The notes: generated by a model not told the origin, from the letters alone. A stretch of DNA of 64,000 bases from Heminiphilus faecis (GCF_008728965.1 NZ_VSMC01000013.1:1-64000); one strand, 5' to 3'; shown: positions 1 through 12,740, numbered from the stretch's first letter. Program-made: numbers and translations.

Positions 1-26
1 TAGAGAATTAAAAGGGTAAAATAAAA

Positions 27-59
27 TTGACCCCTAACACCAGGACTTTAAAGGGTCAA
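27..59. promoter_or_regulatory. Inverted repeat TTGACCC-N19-GGGTCAA upstream of first small gene
   Basis: TTGACCC at 27-33 is the exact reverse complement of GGGTCAA at 53-59, directly before the ATG at 67. A third GGGTCAA lies at 101-107, inside the first small gene. The spacing and position fit an operator or a leader hairpin. No regulator gene is visible, so its function is unassigned. Confidence 0.3.
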
Positions 60-66
60 TCATATT

Positions 67-288
67 ATGGCCAAGGTGGGTAAATTCTGTTTGGCCAAAA
101 GGGTCAAAGTAGAGTGGCTTTTCCATACGGTTATGGAACGGAATTTACACCCTCATAAGGTTGACTGCGAGATAAACGATGGTGACGGTTTCGATGATTG
201 CATACTGCGATATGTTGCCGATGGCAAAGAGATATGGAACTTGATATGCACTTGTTATGGCTATCACGGTCAATGGAAAATTGTTTAA
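67..288 (+). CDS. Small hypothetical protein (73 aa)
   Basis: An open frame from an ATG shortly after an inverted repeat, encoding a 73-residue basic/aromatic protein with no signal peptide or membrane segment. The C-terminal half is acidic (DGDGFDD) and then rich in Cys, Trp and Tyr, which suggests a small folded domain. I do not recognise the family. It is followed after 12 nt by another small gene on the same strand, so the two are probably co-transcribed. The segment is AT-rich compared with the chromosomal genes that follow, as expected for mobile-element cargo. That it is a real gene rests mainly on the tandem arrangement and the intact frame. Confidence 0.45.
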   Translation: MAKVGKFCLAKRVKVEWLFHTVMERNLHPHKVDCEINDGDGFDDCILRYVADGKEIWNLICTCYGYHGQWKIV

Positions 289-300
289 CCCTAATATGAT

Positions 301-546
301 ATGACTATGTGGAAATATCACACGATGATGTACGCCGGCCGCTATCCGATTCAGTTCCGGCAGAACTTGGCCTGCGGCGAGATTGAGATGCGAATTGACA
401 ATGCGATGGCGCAAGCTAACGGCTTTGCCGACCTCAACGAGTTAAAGGCTCTCATAGCGGAGCATGACCCCTCAATGCCGGTTCCCGAATGGCTGCGAGT
501 CGATGATTGGGATTCGCCTCTGCGGATGCCGTTCAACCTCAACTGA
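301..546 (+). CDS. Small hypothetical protein (81 aa)
   Basis: An 81-residue predicted cytoplasmic protein starting 12 nt after the preceding small gene. The middle (roughly residues 28-58) looks helical with an alternating charge pattern (ADLNELKALIAEHD), and the tail is Pro/Trp rich. No known domain is recognised. A hairpin at 558-591 followed by a short T-run lies 11 nt past the stop, so this gene probably ends a two-gene transcript. Such short cargo genes are typical of Bacteroidales integrated elements; that is inference from context only. Confidence 0.5.
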   Translation: MTMWKYHTMMYAGRYPIQFRQNLACGEIEMRIDNAMAQANGFADLNELKALIAEHDPSMPVPEWLRVDDWDSPLRMPFNLN

Positions 547-557
547 CCTATGAAATG

Positions 558-595
558 CAGGATTGCCGTGGTTACGGCTTCGGCAGTCCTGTTTT
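558..595 (+). terminator. Hairpin terminator after the two small genes
   Basis: An 11-bp stem pairs 558-568 with 581-591 (one U-G pair) around a 12-nt loop, followed by TTTT. It sits 11 nt after the stop of the 81-aa gene and fits an intrinsic terminator. The remaining 596-775 stretch holds no gene that I can support. Confidence 0.5.
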
Positions 596-775
596 ACCCA
601 TGCGGTCAAACATGACCCTCTCGCTAATCAATAGAATCATTGTCGAAAGTCAATATAAATCTGGGCGGCAAGCAATGTAATTGATTGAGGGTTAAGTTTG
701 ACACCGAAAATGATAGGTCAATAAACTCAACAAAATCAGACTACAACAACAATCAACAATTTTATTTTTAGACTT

Positions 776-1093
776 ATGGCACGCAAGAAAACAGGAAAAT
801 CAGCTAAGAAAACACCGTGGGAAGTGGCGTGGGAGCTTCGCAAATACCCTGCACAACTGCCCGAAGCGAAGCATAAGAATATGACGAGAGCAGATGTGGT
901 ATTCGCCTTGATGATGTGGCTCGGAATGTCAAAAGTTGATGCCTACCTCACGGCATACCCGACCAATGCAAGCCGTGTCAGCGTGGCGGCTATGGCTACT
1001 CGCAAATCACAGGAAGATTGGATTGCTGACTACCTCGATGCTCTGTGGAAAGCGGAGTTGAATGGAGAAATTAAGTTTAACCCAATACCTTGA
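776..1093 (+). CDS. Small basic protein resembling phage terminase small subunit / HTH family
   Basis: A 105-residue protein with a Lys-rich N-terminus (residues 1-14) and a predicted helical core. Residues about 36-70 have the pattern TRADVVFALMMWLG...SKVDAYLTAYP, then a stretch with many Ala/Ser residues. That run resembles the helix-turn-helix region of phage TerS proteins, where a turn is followed by an AY..AYP signature and small-residue helices. No large terminase, portal or other phage gene is present, so a role in DNA packaging is unlikely here. A DNA-binding accessory protein of an integrated element is the safer reading. The next tiny gene begins 5 nt downstream. The similarity is by eye only. 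Confidence 0.5.
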   Translation: MARKKTGKSAKKTPWEVAWELRKYPAQLPEAKHKNMTRADVVFALMMWLGMSKVDAYLTAYPTNASRVSVAAMATRKSQEDWIADYLDALWKAELNGEIKFNPIP

Positions 1094-1098
1094 TTATT

Positions 1099-1248
1099 AT
1101 GAACAAAAAGACAAACGACAAACAGACAGAAACATTTGAATCAATCCGCGAAGAGATTGAGGCACTCACAAATGCAGTAAGAGAACTTATTATTCCCATC
1201 TGTGAAATATCCTCATCGCTCCACGAAATCAGCCAAAAGATGGATTGA
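1099..1248 (+). CDS. Very small coiled-coil-like protein (49 aa)
   Basis: An ATG at 1099, 5 nt after the preceding stop, opens a 49-codon frame ending with TGA at 1246-1248. The product starts with a Lys/Asn/Thr/Gln-rich polar stretch. It continues with a heptad-like helix containing EEIEALTNAVRELI and ends in EISQKMD. This resembles short coiled-coil accessory proteins found next to DNA-binding genes in mobile elements. Tight coupling to the 105-aa gene suggests co-translation and perhaps a complex between the two products. No family is recognised. Confidence 0.45.
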   Translation: MNKKTNDKQTETFESIREEIEALTNAVRELIIPICEISSSLHEISQKMD

Positions 1249-1344
1249 AGGCTATGTAAGCGTATCAAGTTATGTTTTAGAACATAAGAACGTGCAAAAC
1301 CAAGCGAAACACTTTGCCAATCGGCGAAATATGACTAAATTTGC

Positions 1345-1508
1345 GGTGCAGTCCTTCTTTGGGGTATTGCACCCTTACATATTAGCTCAATGCGCCTCTG
1401 AATCACCACCTCGGAATGTAACGAGCTAAACAATACACATTGAGAACGTGCCTTACGGCGCGGGCTTTCTCATAGTGTATTAAGGCTTGTGGTGAGCCAA
1501 GAGGCGTA
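1345..1508 (+). ncRNA. Candidate structured RNA: long near-continuous hairpin with possible pseudoknot
   Basis: Nested complementary arms: 1391-1399/1500-1508 (9 bp, one G-U), 1403-1409/1489-1495 (7 bp), 1432-1438/1475-1481 (7 bp), 1441-1446/1467-1472 (6 bp) and 1447-1452/1457-1462 (6 bp, closed by a UUAC loop). The main internal loop is 1410-1431 opposite 1482-1488. In addition 1382-1388 (TTAGCTC) complements 1423-1429 in that loop and would form a pseudoknot. A further 6-bp stem joins 1345-1350 with 1368-1373. No convincing protein gene covers 1249-1576. The strand is chosen because all neighbours are on plus; the RNA could be the leader of the following genes. I cannot match it to a named RNA family by eye. 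Confidence 0.55.
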
Positions 1509-1576
1509 TGGCGAAAGTCTGCGCTTTTGTTTTATCGGCAAGTGCGCACAGTATTAACATATAATTCATTCTGACA

Positions 1577-1846
1577 ATGGAAGAAGAACAGAAAACACCA
1601 CTTACCGATTATTACTCCAAACCATATCAAGGTAAGCGATATAGAGAGAATAGCAGCGAATCATTCATAGTTCCTGCCGCTATCAAAATTATTGCGTGGC
1701 TTTCCTTGATAGTAGGAATACTTGGTCTTTTCAGTGATATTGAAAACGGCTCTTGGAAATATGGACTTGGTATAATAGCATTCTCTGTTTTCCTATTTGG
1801 CTTTACTGCCATTGTGAAGGCTGCCTATAAGTATCTTGATGAATAA
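1577..1846 (+). CDS. Small membrane protein, two predicted TM helices (89 aa)
   Basis: An 89-residue protein with a polar N-terminus of about 30 residues. Two hydrophobic segments follow, at about 31-51 (VPAAIKIIAWLSLIVGILGLF) and 61-80, and then a short charged tail. It is probably an inner-membrane protein with both ends on the same side. It starts just after the structured RNA candidate and is followed 29 nt later by another membrane-anchored protein, so the RNA-like region may be the 5' leader of this three-gene run. The function is unknown. Confidence 0.6.
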   Translation: MEEEQKTPLTDYYSKPYQGKRYRENSSESFIVPAAIKIIAWLSLIVGILGLFSDIENGSWKYGLGIIAFSVFLFGFTAIVKAAYKYLDE

Positions 1847-1875
1847 CCCAATTAACAACTAAAACCTATAACAAA

Positions 1876-2517
1876 ATGGGCTGGATTATATTTTTGATAC
1901 TCTTAATTCTCGCCATTATACTTGGCGTGAGACATCTTTCTAAAGAGGGCGACAAGATAATGGAGCAACAAAAGGCTCGCGAAGAAAGACAAAAACAAAG
2001 ACGATTAGCCGCTTGCGAAGAATACGAAAAACAATTAGTCGAACTATCCTCTCGATTGGGAGAGTGTGCCATAAATGAGAATTTAGATGATTGGCGTGAA
2101 TATAACATATCTTCAAGGGTGCTGATTTTTGAACAGTCAAGTGTTATAATAATCAAATCAAAAGAGTTCAAGTTCTCGGATATATTAGACTATTCATTGG
2201 TTGATGATGCCACGAGCGAAACAATCACAACATCAACGGGTACGGCAAAGACTTCTACAGGCAGCATGATAGGTCGTGCAGTTGTAGGCGGTGTACTTAC
2301 GGGCGGATTGGGAGCAGTCGCAGGAGCGGCTACGGCAAAAAAGAATACCTCTGACAACGCTACAAGTCAAACCATAACAAAGCATAAATACACACTATAT
2401 ATCAACGTGAACAGCTTACAAGAGCCTACCATATCGTTACAGATAGGCGATAACGTTGCAAAGGCTCAAAAACTCGCAGGAATTATCAACGTAATTATTG
2501 AACGTAATAAAAACTAA
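1876..2517 (+). CDS. Membrane-anchored protein with glycine-zipper segment (213 aa)
   Basis: An N-terminal membrane anchor (residues 2-20) is followed by a charged coiled-coil-like region (about 23-60) and a beta-rich domain. A Gly/Ala-rich helix-pair segment then spans about 130-155 (RAVVGGVLTGGLGAVAGAAT), and a final beta-rich part closes the protein. Glycine-zipper segments flanked by small domains occur in short-chain phage and mobile-element proteins that associate with membranes; the specific role is not known. The 3' end lies close to the ATG of the following lipoprotein gene (4 nt apart with the chosen start), indicating coupling. The sequence is AT-rich like its neighbours. Confidence 0.6.
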   Translation: MGWIIFLILLILAIILGVRHLSKEGDKIMEQQKAREERQKQRRLAACEEYEKQLVELSSRLGECAINENLDDWREYNISSRVLIFEQSSVIIIKSKEFKFSDILDYSLVDDATSETITTSTGTAKTSTGSMIGRAVVGGVLTGGLGAVAGAATAKKNTSDNATSQTITKHKYTLYINVNSLQEPTISLQIGDNVAKAQKLAGIINVIIERNKN

Positions 2518-2521
2518 AATC

Positions 2522-3346
2522 ATGAAGAATATAATTGCAATAGCATTATTTGTCGTAGTCTTAAGTGCCTGTACTCAATCATCTCAAAATCCGTTGATAG
2601 GACAATGGGAGAGCAATGAAACTTTCGGAGAGGGAAAAGATACGGTTAACTCAAATTTAATCTTTGTTTTTGATGTTGATGGAACTGGATTTGCTGAATT
2701 CAAAATCCGAAGTGCATTTTTAGACCCGATATATCGTAAAATGAATTTCTCATACGAATTAGTTGGGGATTCTCTGCAACTGCAATATGTGGGACATGAA
2801 GAAAAACTTAATAGCAGAATAAGTGATATTACTGAAAGCAGCTTTGACTTGATTGGTTTTGATGGCGAGGGTCGGAAGTTACATTTTATAAAAAAAGGAG
2901 AAGTGCCAGCAAATGCAAAAGACCATAAAATTGCTAAAGATAACCCCAATAAAATATGGATTCTTACATTAGGGCAATCTCTTGATGCAGCAAAAGAAGT
3001 TCTTATTGCTAATAATTATGACTATACGGAAGATGAATATGGACTCAAAGGTTCACAAATGCTTAATTACATGGGTGTAGATTGGGATAGATTTTCTATT
3101 GCAAAAGACTCACATAACAATGTTAAGCGCATTCTTCTATATAAAGAAGTCTATCCATTATTAACAGAAGATGAAAAACAAAGCCTTGTAGCCTCAGTTG
3201 ATGAAATATACGGAGAGCATAGATTAGACCAATCTTCTCACGCCAAATTTGGCAATAAGTTTTGGAGTTGGCAAAACGGAGAGTATCATGTGTCGTTTTC
3301 TTGTTTGGAAGATATAGGGCATCAAGAACTTGTGTTTGAAAAATAA
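2522..3346 (+). CDS. Hypothetical lipoprotein (274 aa)
   Basis: The ATG at 2522 is preferred over the in-frame ATG at 2498 because it gives a clean lipoprotein signal peptide: Lys near the start, a hydrophobic core, then lipobox LSAC at about residues 14-17. The earlier start would also overlap the upstream gene. After the Cys a Ser/Gln linker leads into a lipocalin-like or DUF-type domain beginning PLIGQWE, a start shared with many small Bacteroidota lipoproteins that fold as a beta barrel. The C-terminal half (about 130-274) is a second mixed domain of unknown type. It is probably anchored in the outer or inner membrane. The gene is last in the run and is followed by a hairpin terminator. 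Confidence 0.65.
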   Translation: MKNIIAIALFVVVLSACTQSSQNPLIGQWESNETFGEGKDTVNSNLIFVFDVDGTGFAEFKIRSAFLDPIYRKMNFSYELVGDSLQLQYVGHEEKLNSRISDITESSFDLIGFDGEGRKLHFIKKGEVPANAKDHKIAKDNPNKIWILTLGQSLDAAKEVLIANNYDYTEDEYGLKGSQMLNYMGVDWDRFSIAKDSHNNVKRILLYKEVYPLLTEDEKQSLVASVDEIYGEHRLDQSSHAKFGNKFWSWQNGEYHVSFSCLEDIGHQELVFEK

Positions 3347-3447
3347 AAAATTTTTCTGACTCGCACCCCTGCGCCAACGAGAGGGCGACCCGTTACCCCC
3401 GGCACCCCTTATGGGGCTGACCTCGACAATCATTCAGAAACTATAAG

Positions 3448-3485
3448 GCGAGGCTTCCGCATCTGTGGAGGCTTCGCTTCTTTTG
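3448..3485 (+). terminator. Hairpin terminator downstream of lipoprotein gene
   Basis: 3448-3460 pairs with 3465-3477 over 13 positions (three G-U pairs) around the tetraloop ATCT, followed by TTCTTTT. It lies 100 nt after the lipoprotein stop on the same strand and fits a Rho-independent terminator for the 1577-3346 genes. Confidence 0.55.
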
Positions 3486-3534
3486 ATTGATTTCCCTGCG
3501 ATTCTATGCGTCAAAGATGATGGGTAGTGTTGCG

Positions 3535-3600
3535 TTTGGCTACCCTTTGGCTACCCGACAAAATAAAAATAGCTGAAAACCATAGGGTTAACAGCTATTT
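3535..3600. repeat. Direct repeat TTTGGCTACCC x2 and adjacent 9-bp inverted repeat (possible attachment site)
   Basis: TTTGGCTACCC occurs back to back at 3535-3545 and 3546-3556. Immediately downstream AAATAGCTG (3567-3575) is the reverse complement of CAGCTATTT (3592-3600), followed by GTGGTGCCCAGAAC. Short tandem repeats beside an inverted repeat are usual near the ends of tyrosine-recombinase elements. No integrase gene lies in the window, so calling this an attachment site is inference. Confidence 0.35.
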
Positions 3601-4062
3601 GTGGTGCCCAGAACAATAACTTAACCTTAACACCTATTACACCAATAACAGTAATTAAAAACGCTAAATAACAATTTCTTACATTGCAAAGATAACTCAA
3701 CGCATTCAAATATTCATTTCATTTTCACATAATATATAATTCAAACCGTACGATTGGTTCACAAGCATACCATATATATCATTCATTCATATACACCAAA
3801 TCAATCTGCCCGAATCAACAGGTGGCTGTGTCAAAATCAACTGCCCCTTTTTGACTTAGGTCTATAACTGCATATAGATAATTTAATCGTCAAAAGGTAT
3901 CAATAATTTTTTGATTAAACTATGTTCTGAATAAAATTCATATACAGATTTTTTGAAAGGGTCAAAGAACGGAAGGTGTATTTGCTTTCATAAGAAAATA
4001 CATGCCGAGGCTTTTCTCAGACGCAAAGCCGACGGAAGATATGACAATATCATAGAACAAAA

Positions 4063-4108
4063 AAATAACGAGGGGCGATAATCATATGATTATCGCCCCT
4101 CGTTATTT
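4063..4108 (-). terminator. Perfect 46-bp palindrome, terminator of the rpoBC operon
   Basis: The left half 4063-4085 and right half 4086-4108 are exact reverse complements. The core arm is GAGGGGCGATAATCAT. On the minus strand the hairpin starts 17 nt after the rpoC stop and runs into a T-tract (A-run at 4059-4065 on plus). This is a strong intrinsic terminator for the long ribosomal/RNA-polymerase operon. Confidence 0.85.
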
Positions 4109-4125
4109 ATATGAGAAAATAGATT

Positions 4126-8415
<4,290 letters not shown>

Positions 8416-8449
8416 ATTTTGTATAGTCCTTTCTTACAAATGAAAACTG

Positions 8450-11400
8450 TTACTGCTCTAAGTTGATGCTCAGACCGAGACCGCGCAATTCATGCAGAAG
8501 CACGTTGAGCGACTCCGGTATACCGGCAGGCGGCATGGGCTCGCCCTTGACGATAGCTTCATAGGCCTTGCTGCGACCGGTGACATCATCACTCTTGATG
8601 GTAAGAATCTCCTGAAGGATATGAGATGCGCCGAAAGCTTCAAGCGCCCAAACCTCCATCTCTCCGAAACGCTGACCGCCGAACTGAGCCTTACCTCCGA
8701 GAGGCTGCTGAGTAATAAGAGAGTACGGACCGATGCTACGTGCGTGCATCTTGTCCTCGACCATGTGACCGAGCTTAAGCATGTAGATAATACCTACTGT
8801 AGCAGGCTGGTCGAAACGCTCACCGGTGCCGCCGTCGTAAAGATATGTCTTACCGTAACGGGGCAGACCGGCCTTATCGGTCCATTCATTGAGGTCATCA
8901 AGGCTTGCACCGTCGAAGATAGGAGTAGCGAACTTATCGCCGAGTATTGCTCCCGACCAGCCGAGAACGGTCTCGAATATCTGACCGAGGTTCATACGCG
9001 AAGGCACACCCAACGGGTTAAGCACGATGTCGACCGGAGTACCGTCGGCAAGGAAAGGCATATCCTCCTGACGCACGATACGCGACACGATACCCTTGTT
9101 ACCGTGACGTCCGGCCATCTTGTCGCCCACACTTATCTTACGCTTCTTGGCTATGTATACCTTGGCCATCTGCATGATACCGGAGGGAAGCTCATCACCT
9201 ATTGAGATATCGAACTTCTTGCGACGCAAATCGGCATCTATCTCCTTTGACTTGCGAAGATAGTTAACAATCGTAGCGCGAATAAGGTCATTTTTATGAG
9301 CGTCATTGGTCCACTTGGACAGATTGACGGTATCATAATTGATGCCTTTAAGAGCGGCGGGGGTAAACTTGGCACCCTTGGCTATGATATCGGCGCCGAG
9401 GAAATCCTTGACACCCTGCGAAGTCTTGCCTTCGGTAAGCACCATGAGTTTGTCCACGAGCACATCCATGAGCTCGGCCTGCTTTGTTTCGTACTCCTCA
9501 TCGAGTTTCGGAAGCTGCGCATTTGCGCTCTTGGTCTTTTTCTTTTTGGCAGCACGCGAGAAGAGGTTTGTGCCAATCACGACACCTTTCAGTGAAGGAG
9601 TGGCTTTAAGCGAAGCATCCTTCACATCGCCGGCCTTGTCACCGAATATAGCGCGAAGCAGTTTCTCCTCCGGGGTAGGATCAGACTCGCCCTTAGGCGT
9701 AATCTTACCTATCATTATATCGCCGGGCTCTACATGAGCTCCGACACGTATTATACCACGCTCGTCAAGGTCCTTGGTGGCATCCTCGCTTACGTTGGGG
9801 ATATCGCTTGTGAGTTCCTCCATACCGCGCTTGGTCTCGCGTACTTCGAGTGAATACTCATCGACATGCACCGAAGTGAGTATATCCTCACGCACCACGC
9901 GCTCGTTGAGCACGATGGCGTCCTCGTAGTTGTAACCCTTCCAAGGCATGAACGCCACTTTGAGGTTACGTCCGAGAGCAAGCTCGCCATTTTCGGTCGA
10001 ATATCCTTCAGTAAGGATCTGACCGGCAGTAACACGCTGACCCTTCTCACATATAGGACGCAGGTCGATGGTAGTGCTCTGGTTAGTCTTCCGGAACTTG
10101 GGTATATGATATTCTTTTACAGAATCTTCAAATGCTACAAACTCCTCATCCTCGGTACGGTCGTAGCGTATGCGGATAACAGTAGCGTCGACAAATTCGA
10201 TAACACCGTCGCCCTCGGCTGTAATCTGCGTACGAGAGTCGCGGATAAGCTGTCCTTCGAGGCCGGTGCCGACAATCGGCGCCTCGCTGCGCAACAGAGG
10301 TACTGCCTGACGCATCATGTTGGAGCCCATCAACGCACGGTTGGCGTCGTCATGCTCAAGGAACGGGATGAGCGATGCGGCTATAGATGCAATCTGCGTA
10401 GGCGACACATCCATAAGATTGACCTCGCCGGGAGCCACAATGGGGAAGTCGGCGTCAAGACGCGCTTTCACACGGTCGCGTACAAATGTACCGTCGGGGT
10501 TAAGCGGAGCGTTGCCCTGCGCGATAACCTGTCCCTCCTCCACCTCGGCAGTCAAATATACGACTTCGTCGTTGTTGATGTTGACCTTGGCGTCATCGAC
10601 CTTGCGGTAAGGAGTCTCGATGAATCCGAGGTCGTTGATCTTGGCATAGACGCACAATGACGATATAAGACCGATGTTAGGACCTTCAGGAGTCTCGATA
10701 GGACAAAGACGTCCGTAGTGGGTATAGTGCACGTCGCGCACCTCAAAACCGGCACGCTCACGCGACAGACCGCCGGGACCGAGGGCCGACATACGACGCT
10801 TGTGAGTCATCTCGGCCAAGGGGTTGGTCTGGTCCATGAACTGTGACAGGGCATTGGTGCCGAAGAATGTATTGATCACCGACGATATGGTCTTGGCATT
10901 GATCAAGTCGATGGGAGTGAAGTCCTCGTTGTCGCGGACGTTCATACGCTCGCGTATAGTACGTGACATACGTGCCAAGCCGACACCGAACTGATTGTAT
11001 AGCTGCTCGCCCACTGTACGCACGCGGCGATTGCTCAGGTGGTCGATATCATCGACATCGGTCTTGGAGTTGATAAGTTCGATCAGATACTTGATAATGG
11101 CAATAATGTCCTCTTTTGTGAGAACCTTGACATCCATCGAAGTGCCCAGACCGAGCTTCTTGTTGATGCGGTAACGGCCTACCTCGCCGAGGTCATAACG
11201 CTTCTCCGAGAAGAAAAGGTTGGTTATGACTTCGCGGGCCGAAGCATCATCCGGCGGCTCCGCGTTGCGCAGCTGCCTGTATATATATTGTATAGCCTCC
11301 TTTTCGGAGTTACTGGTATCTTTCTGCAGAGTGTTGAATATGATCGAGTAATCGCTTGTGTTGGCGTCCTCTTTGTGCAAAAGAATAGTCTGCGCCCCAG

Positions 11401-12262
11401 ACTCGATTATCTCATCTATATGCTCCTCTTCAAGCACGGTCTCACGGTCGATAACCACTTGGTTACGCTCAATCGACACAACCTCGCCGGTATCCTCATC
11501 GACGAAGTCCTCCACCCATGTTTTGAGCACACGGGCGGCAAGCTTGCGTCCCACAGCTTTTTTAAGATTGGTCTTGTTGACCTTGATCTCCTCGGCAAGG
11601 CCGAAAATCTCGATAATGTCCTTATCGCTTTCAAGACCAATAGCACGAAGCAATGTGGTGACGGGAAGTTTTTTCTTGCGGTCAATGTATGCATACATGA
11701 CATTGTTGATGTCAGTAGCAAACTCTATCCAAGAACCACGGAACGGTATGATACGTGCCGAGTACAGCTTGGTGCCGTTGGCATGTGTACTTTGTCCGAA
11801 GAATACACCGGGCGAACGGTGCAACTGGGATACAACAACACGCTCGGCTCCGTTAATCACAAAGGTGCCTTGCGCAGTCATATAAGGAATCGGGCCAAGG
11901 TATACGTCCTGAATCTTCGGGGCGAAATCCTCGTGATCAGGGTCAGTACAATAAAGTTTCAACTTGGCTTTTAGGGGAACGCTGTAAGTAAGACCTCGTT
12001 CCAGACACTCCTCGATAGTGTAGCGCGGAGGGTCTATATAATAATCGAGGAATTCGAGCACATAGTTGTTGCGGGTGTCCACGATAGGGAAGTTCTCTGC
12101 AAACACTTTGTACAAGCCCTCATTGTTTCTTTTTTCAGGAGGTGTGTCCAGCTGCAGAAAGTCCTGAAACGACTTCAGCTGTACCTCGAGGAAATCAGGG
12201 TAAGGAAGCGGGTTCTTTACCGAGGCAAAATTTACACGTGGTTTTGTTAAAGAGACTGACAT
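8450..12262 (-). CDS. rpoB: RNA polymerase subunit beta
   Basis: Second-largest RNA polymerase subunit, 1270 aa, cytoplasmic. The rifampicin region reads [18 protein letters not shown] followed by MSALGPGG. It therefore carries the usual sensitive-type residues at the positions equivalent to E. coli Gln513, Asp516, His526 and Ser531. The C-terminal clamp/switch region contains [20 protein letters not shown]. It lies between rplL and rpoC in the conserved order. The 103-nt gap before it holds a hairpin with a T-run that probably attenuates read-through from the ribosomal genes, as is known for rplL-rpoB in other bacteria. Confidence 0.98.
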   Translation of the reverse strand: MSVSLTKPRVNFASVKNPLPYPDFLEVQLKSFQDFLQLDTPPEKRNNEGLYKVFAENFPIVDTRNNYVLEFLDYYIDPPRYTIEECLERGLTYSVPLKAKLKLYCTDPDHEDFAPKIQDVYLGPIPYMTAQGTFVINGAERVVVSQLHRSPGVFFGQSTHANGTKLYSARIIPFRGSWIEFATDINNVMYAYIDRKKKLPVTTLLRAIGLESDKDIIEIFGLAEEIKVNKTNLKKAVGRKLAARVLKTWVEDFVDEDTGEVVSIERNQVVIDRETVLEEEHIDEIIESGAQTILLHKEDANTSDYSIIFNTLQKDTSNSEKEAIQYIYRQLRNAEPPDDASAREVITNLFFSEKRYDLGEVGRYRINKKLGLGTSMDVKVLTKEDIIAIIKYLIELINSKTDVDDIDHLSNRRVRTVGEQLYNQFGVGLARMSRTIRERMNVRDNEDFTPIDLINAKTISSVINTFFGTNALSQFMDQTNPLAEMTHKRRMSALGPGGLSRERAGFEVRDVHYTHYGRLCPIETPEGPNIGLISSLCVYAKINDLGFIETPYRKVDDAKVNINNDEVVYLTAEVEEGQVIAQGNAPLNPDGTFVRDRVKARLDADFPIVAPGEVNLMDVSPTQIASIAASLIPFLEHDDANRALMGSNMMRQAVPLLRSEAPIVGTGLEGQLIRDSRTQITAEGDGVIEFVDATVIRIRYDRTEDEEFVAFEDSVKEYHIPKFRKTNQSTTIDLRPICEKGQRVTAGQILTEGYSTENGELALGRNLKVAFMPWKGYNYEDAIVLNERVVREDILTSVHVDEYSLEVRETKRGMEELTSDIPNVSEDATKDLDERGIIRVGAHVEPGDIMIGKITPKGESDPTPEEKLLRAIFGDKAGDVKDASLKATPSLKGVVIGTNLFSRAAKKKKTKSANAQLPKLDEEYETKQAELMDVLVDKLMVLTEGKTSQGVKDFLGADIIAKGAKFTPAALKGINYDTVNLSKWTNDAHKNDLIRATIVNYLRKSKEIDADLRRKKFDISIGDELPSGIMQMAKVYIAKKRKISVGDKMAGRHGNKGIVSRIVRQEDMPFLADGTPVDIVLNPLGVPSRMNLGQIFETVLGWSGAILGDKFATPIFDGASLDDLNEWTDKAGLPRYGKTYLYDGGTGERFDQPATVGIIYMLKLGHMVEDKMHARSIGPYSLITQQPLGGKAQFGGQRFGEMEVWALEAFGASHILQEILTIKSDDVTGRSKAYEAIVKGEPMPPAGIPESLNVLLHELRGLGLSINLEQ

Positions 12263-12301
12263 TTAGAAAAAACGTTAAGAGAAACTCAACTTAAATTATA
12301 G

Positions 12302-12341
12302 CACAAAAAGGTTAAGAATCACTGTTATATGATTCTTAACC
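12302..12341 (-). terminator. Attenuator-like hairpin between rplL and rpoB
   Basis: GGTTAAGAATCA at 12310-12321 pairs perfectly with 12330-12341 (12 bp, 8-nt loop). On the minus strand it is followed by TTTTTGTGC. It lies 24 nt after the rplL stop and 40 nt before the rpoB start. Partial termination here would keep ribosomal protein output above polymerase output, as established for the E. coli rplL-rpoB attenuator. Confidence 0.7.
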
Positions 12342-12365
12342 TATCTACCTGATTAACAGGCAATA

Positions 12366-12740
12366 TTATTTAAGTTCAACTTCAGCGCCAGCTTCTTCCA
12401 ACTGCTTTTTGAGTCCTTCGGCGTCAGCCTTGGCGAGACCTTCCTTAACTGTGCTGGGAGCACCGTCAACAAGTTCCTTAGCTTCCTTCAAGCCAAGACC
12501 TGTGAGTTCCTTAACGAGCTTAACGACTGCAAGCTTGCTTGCGCCGGCTGATTTAAGGATAACGTCGAAAGAAGACTTCTCTTCAGCGGCGGGTGCACCT
12601 GCTGCAGGACCGGCTGCTACAGCAACAGCTGCGGCTGCGGGCTCAATGCCGTACTCGTCCTTAAGGATTTGAGCAAGTTCGTTTACTTCTTTTACTGAGA
12701 GGTTAACTAATTGTTCTGCAAAAGCTTTTAAATCTGCCAT
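12366..12740 (-). CDS. rplL: 50S ribosomal protein L7/L12
   Basis: The stalk protein that recruits translation GTPases to the ribosome, present in several copies bound to L10. The 124 aa show the N-terminal dimerisation helices, an Ala/Gly/Pro-rich hinge at about residues 34-53, and the C-terminal domain with [17 protein letters not shown] and [14 protein letters not shown]. The length is typical. It follows rplJ by 37 nt, and the strong hairpin downstream separates its expression from rpoB. Confidence 0.97.
   Translation of the reverse strand: MADLKAFAEQLVNLSVKEVNELAQILKDEYGIEPAAAAVAVAAGPAAGAPAAEEKSSFDVILKSAGASKLAVVKLVKELTGLGLKEAKELVDGAPSTVKEGLAKADAEGLKKQLEEAGAEVELK

Larger units (their letters stand above)
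3347..4062. other. Non-coding stretch at the junction of accessory segment and core chromosome
   Basis: No gene that I can support. It contains a terminator (3448-3477), a tandem 11-bp direct repeat (3535-3556) and an inverted repeat (3567-3600). GTCAAAA at 3830-3836 faces TTTTGAC at 3849-3855 and is preceded by GGTGGCTGTG, reminiscent of an insertion-sequence terminal end, with no transposase present. A GGGTCAA copy occurs at 3959-3965. The composition is strongly AT-rich from about 3640 to 3950. The stretch reads as a boundary or scar region. Confidence 0.5.

Noticed and set aside
1202-1429. 75-codon frame overlapping the 49-aa gene and the RNA candidate
   Set aside because: The product has no convincing protein character, and its 3' half lies in the structured RNA arms; the complementarity explains the conserved-looking sequence better.
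3822-3855. Possible insertion-sequence end (GGTGGCTGTGTCAAAA)
   Set aside because: Only one short end-like motif, no partner inverted repeat at distance and no transposase remnant.
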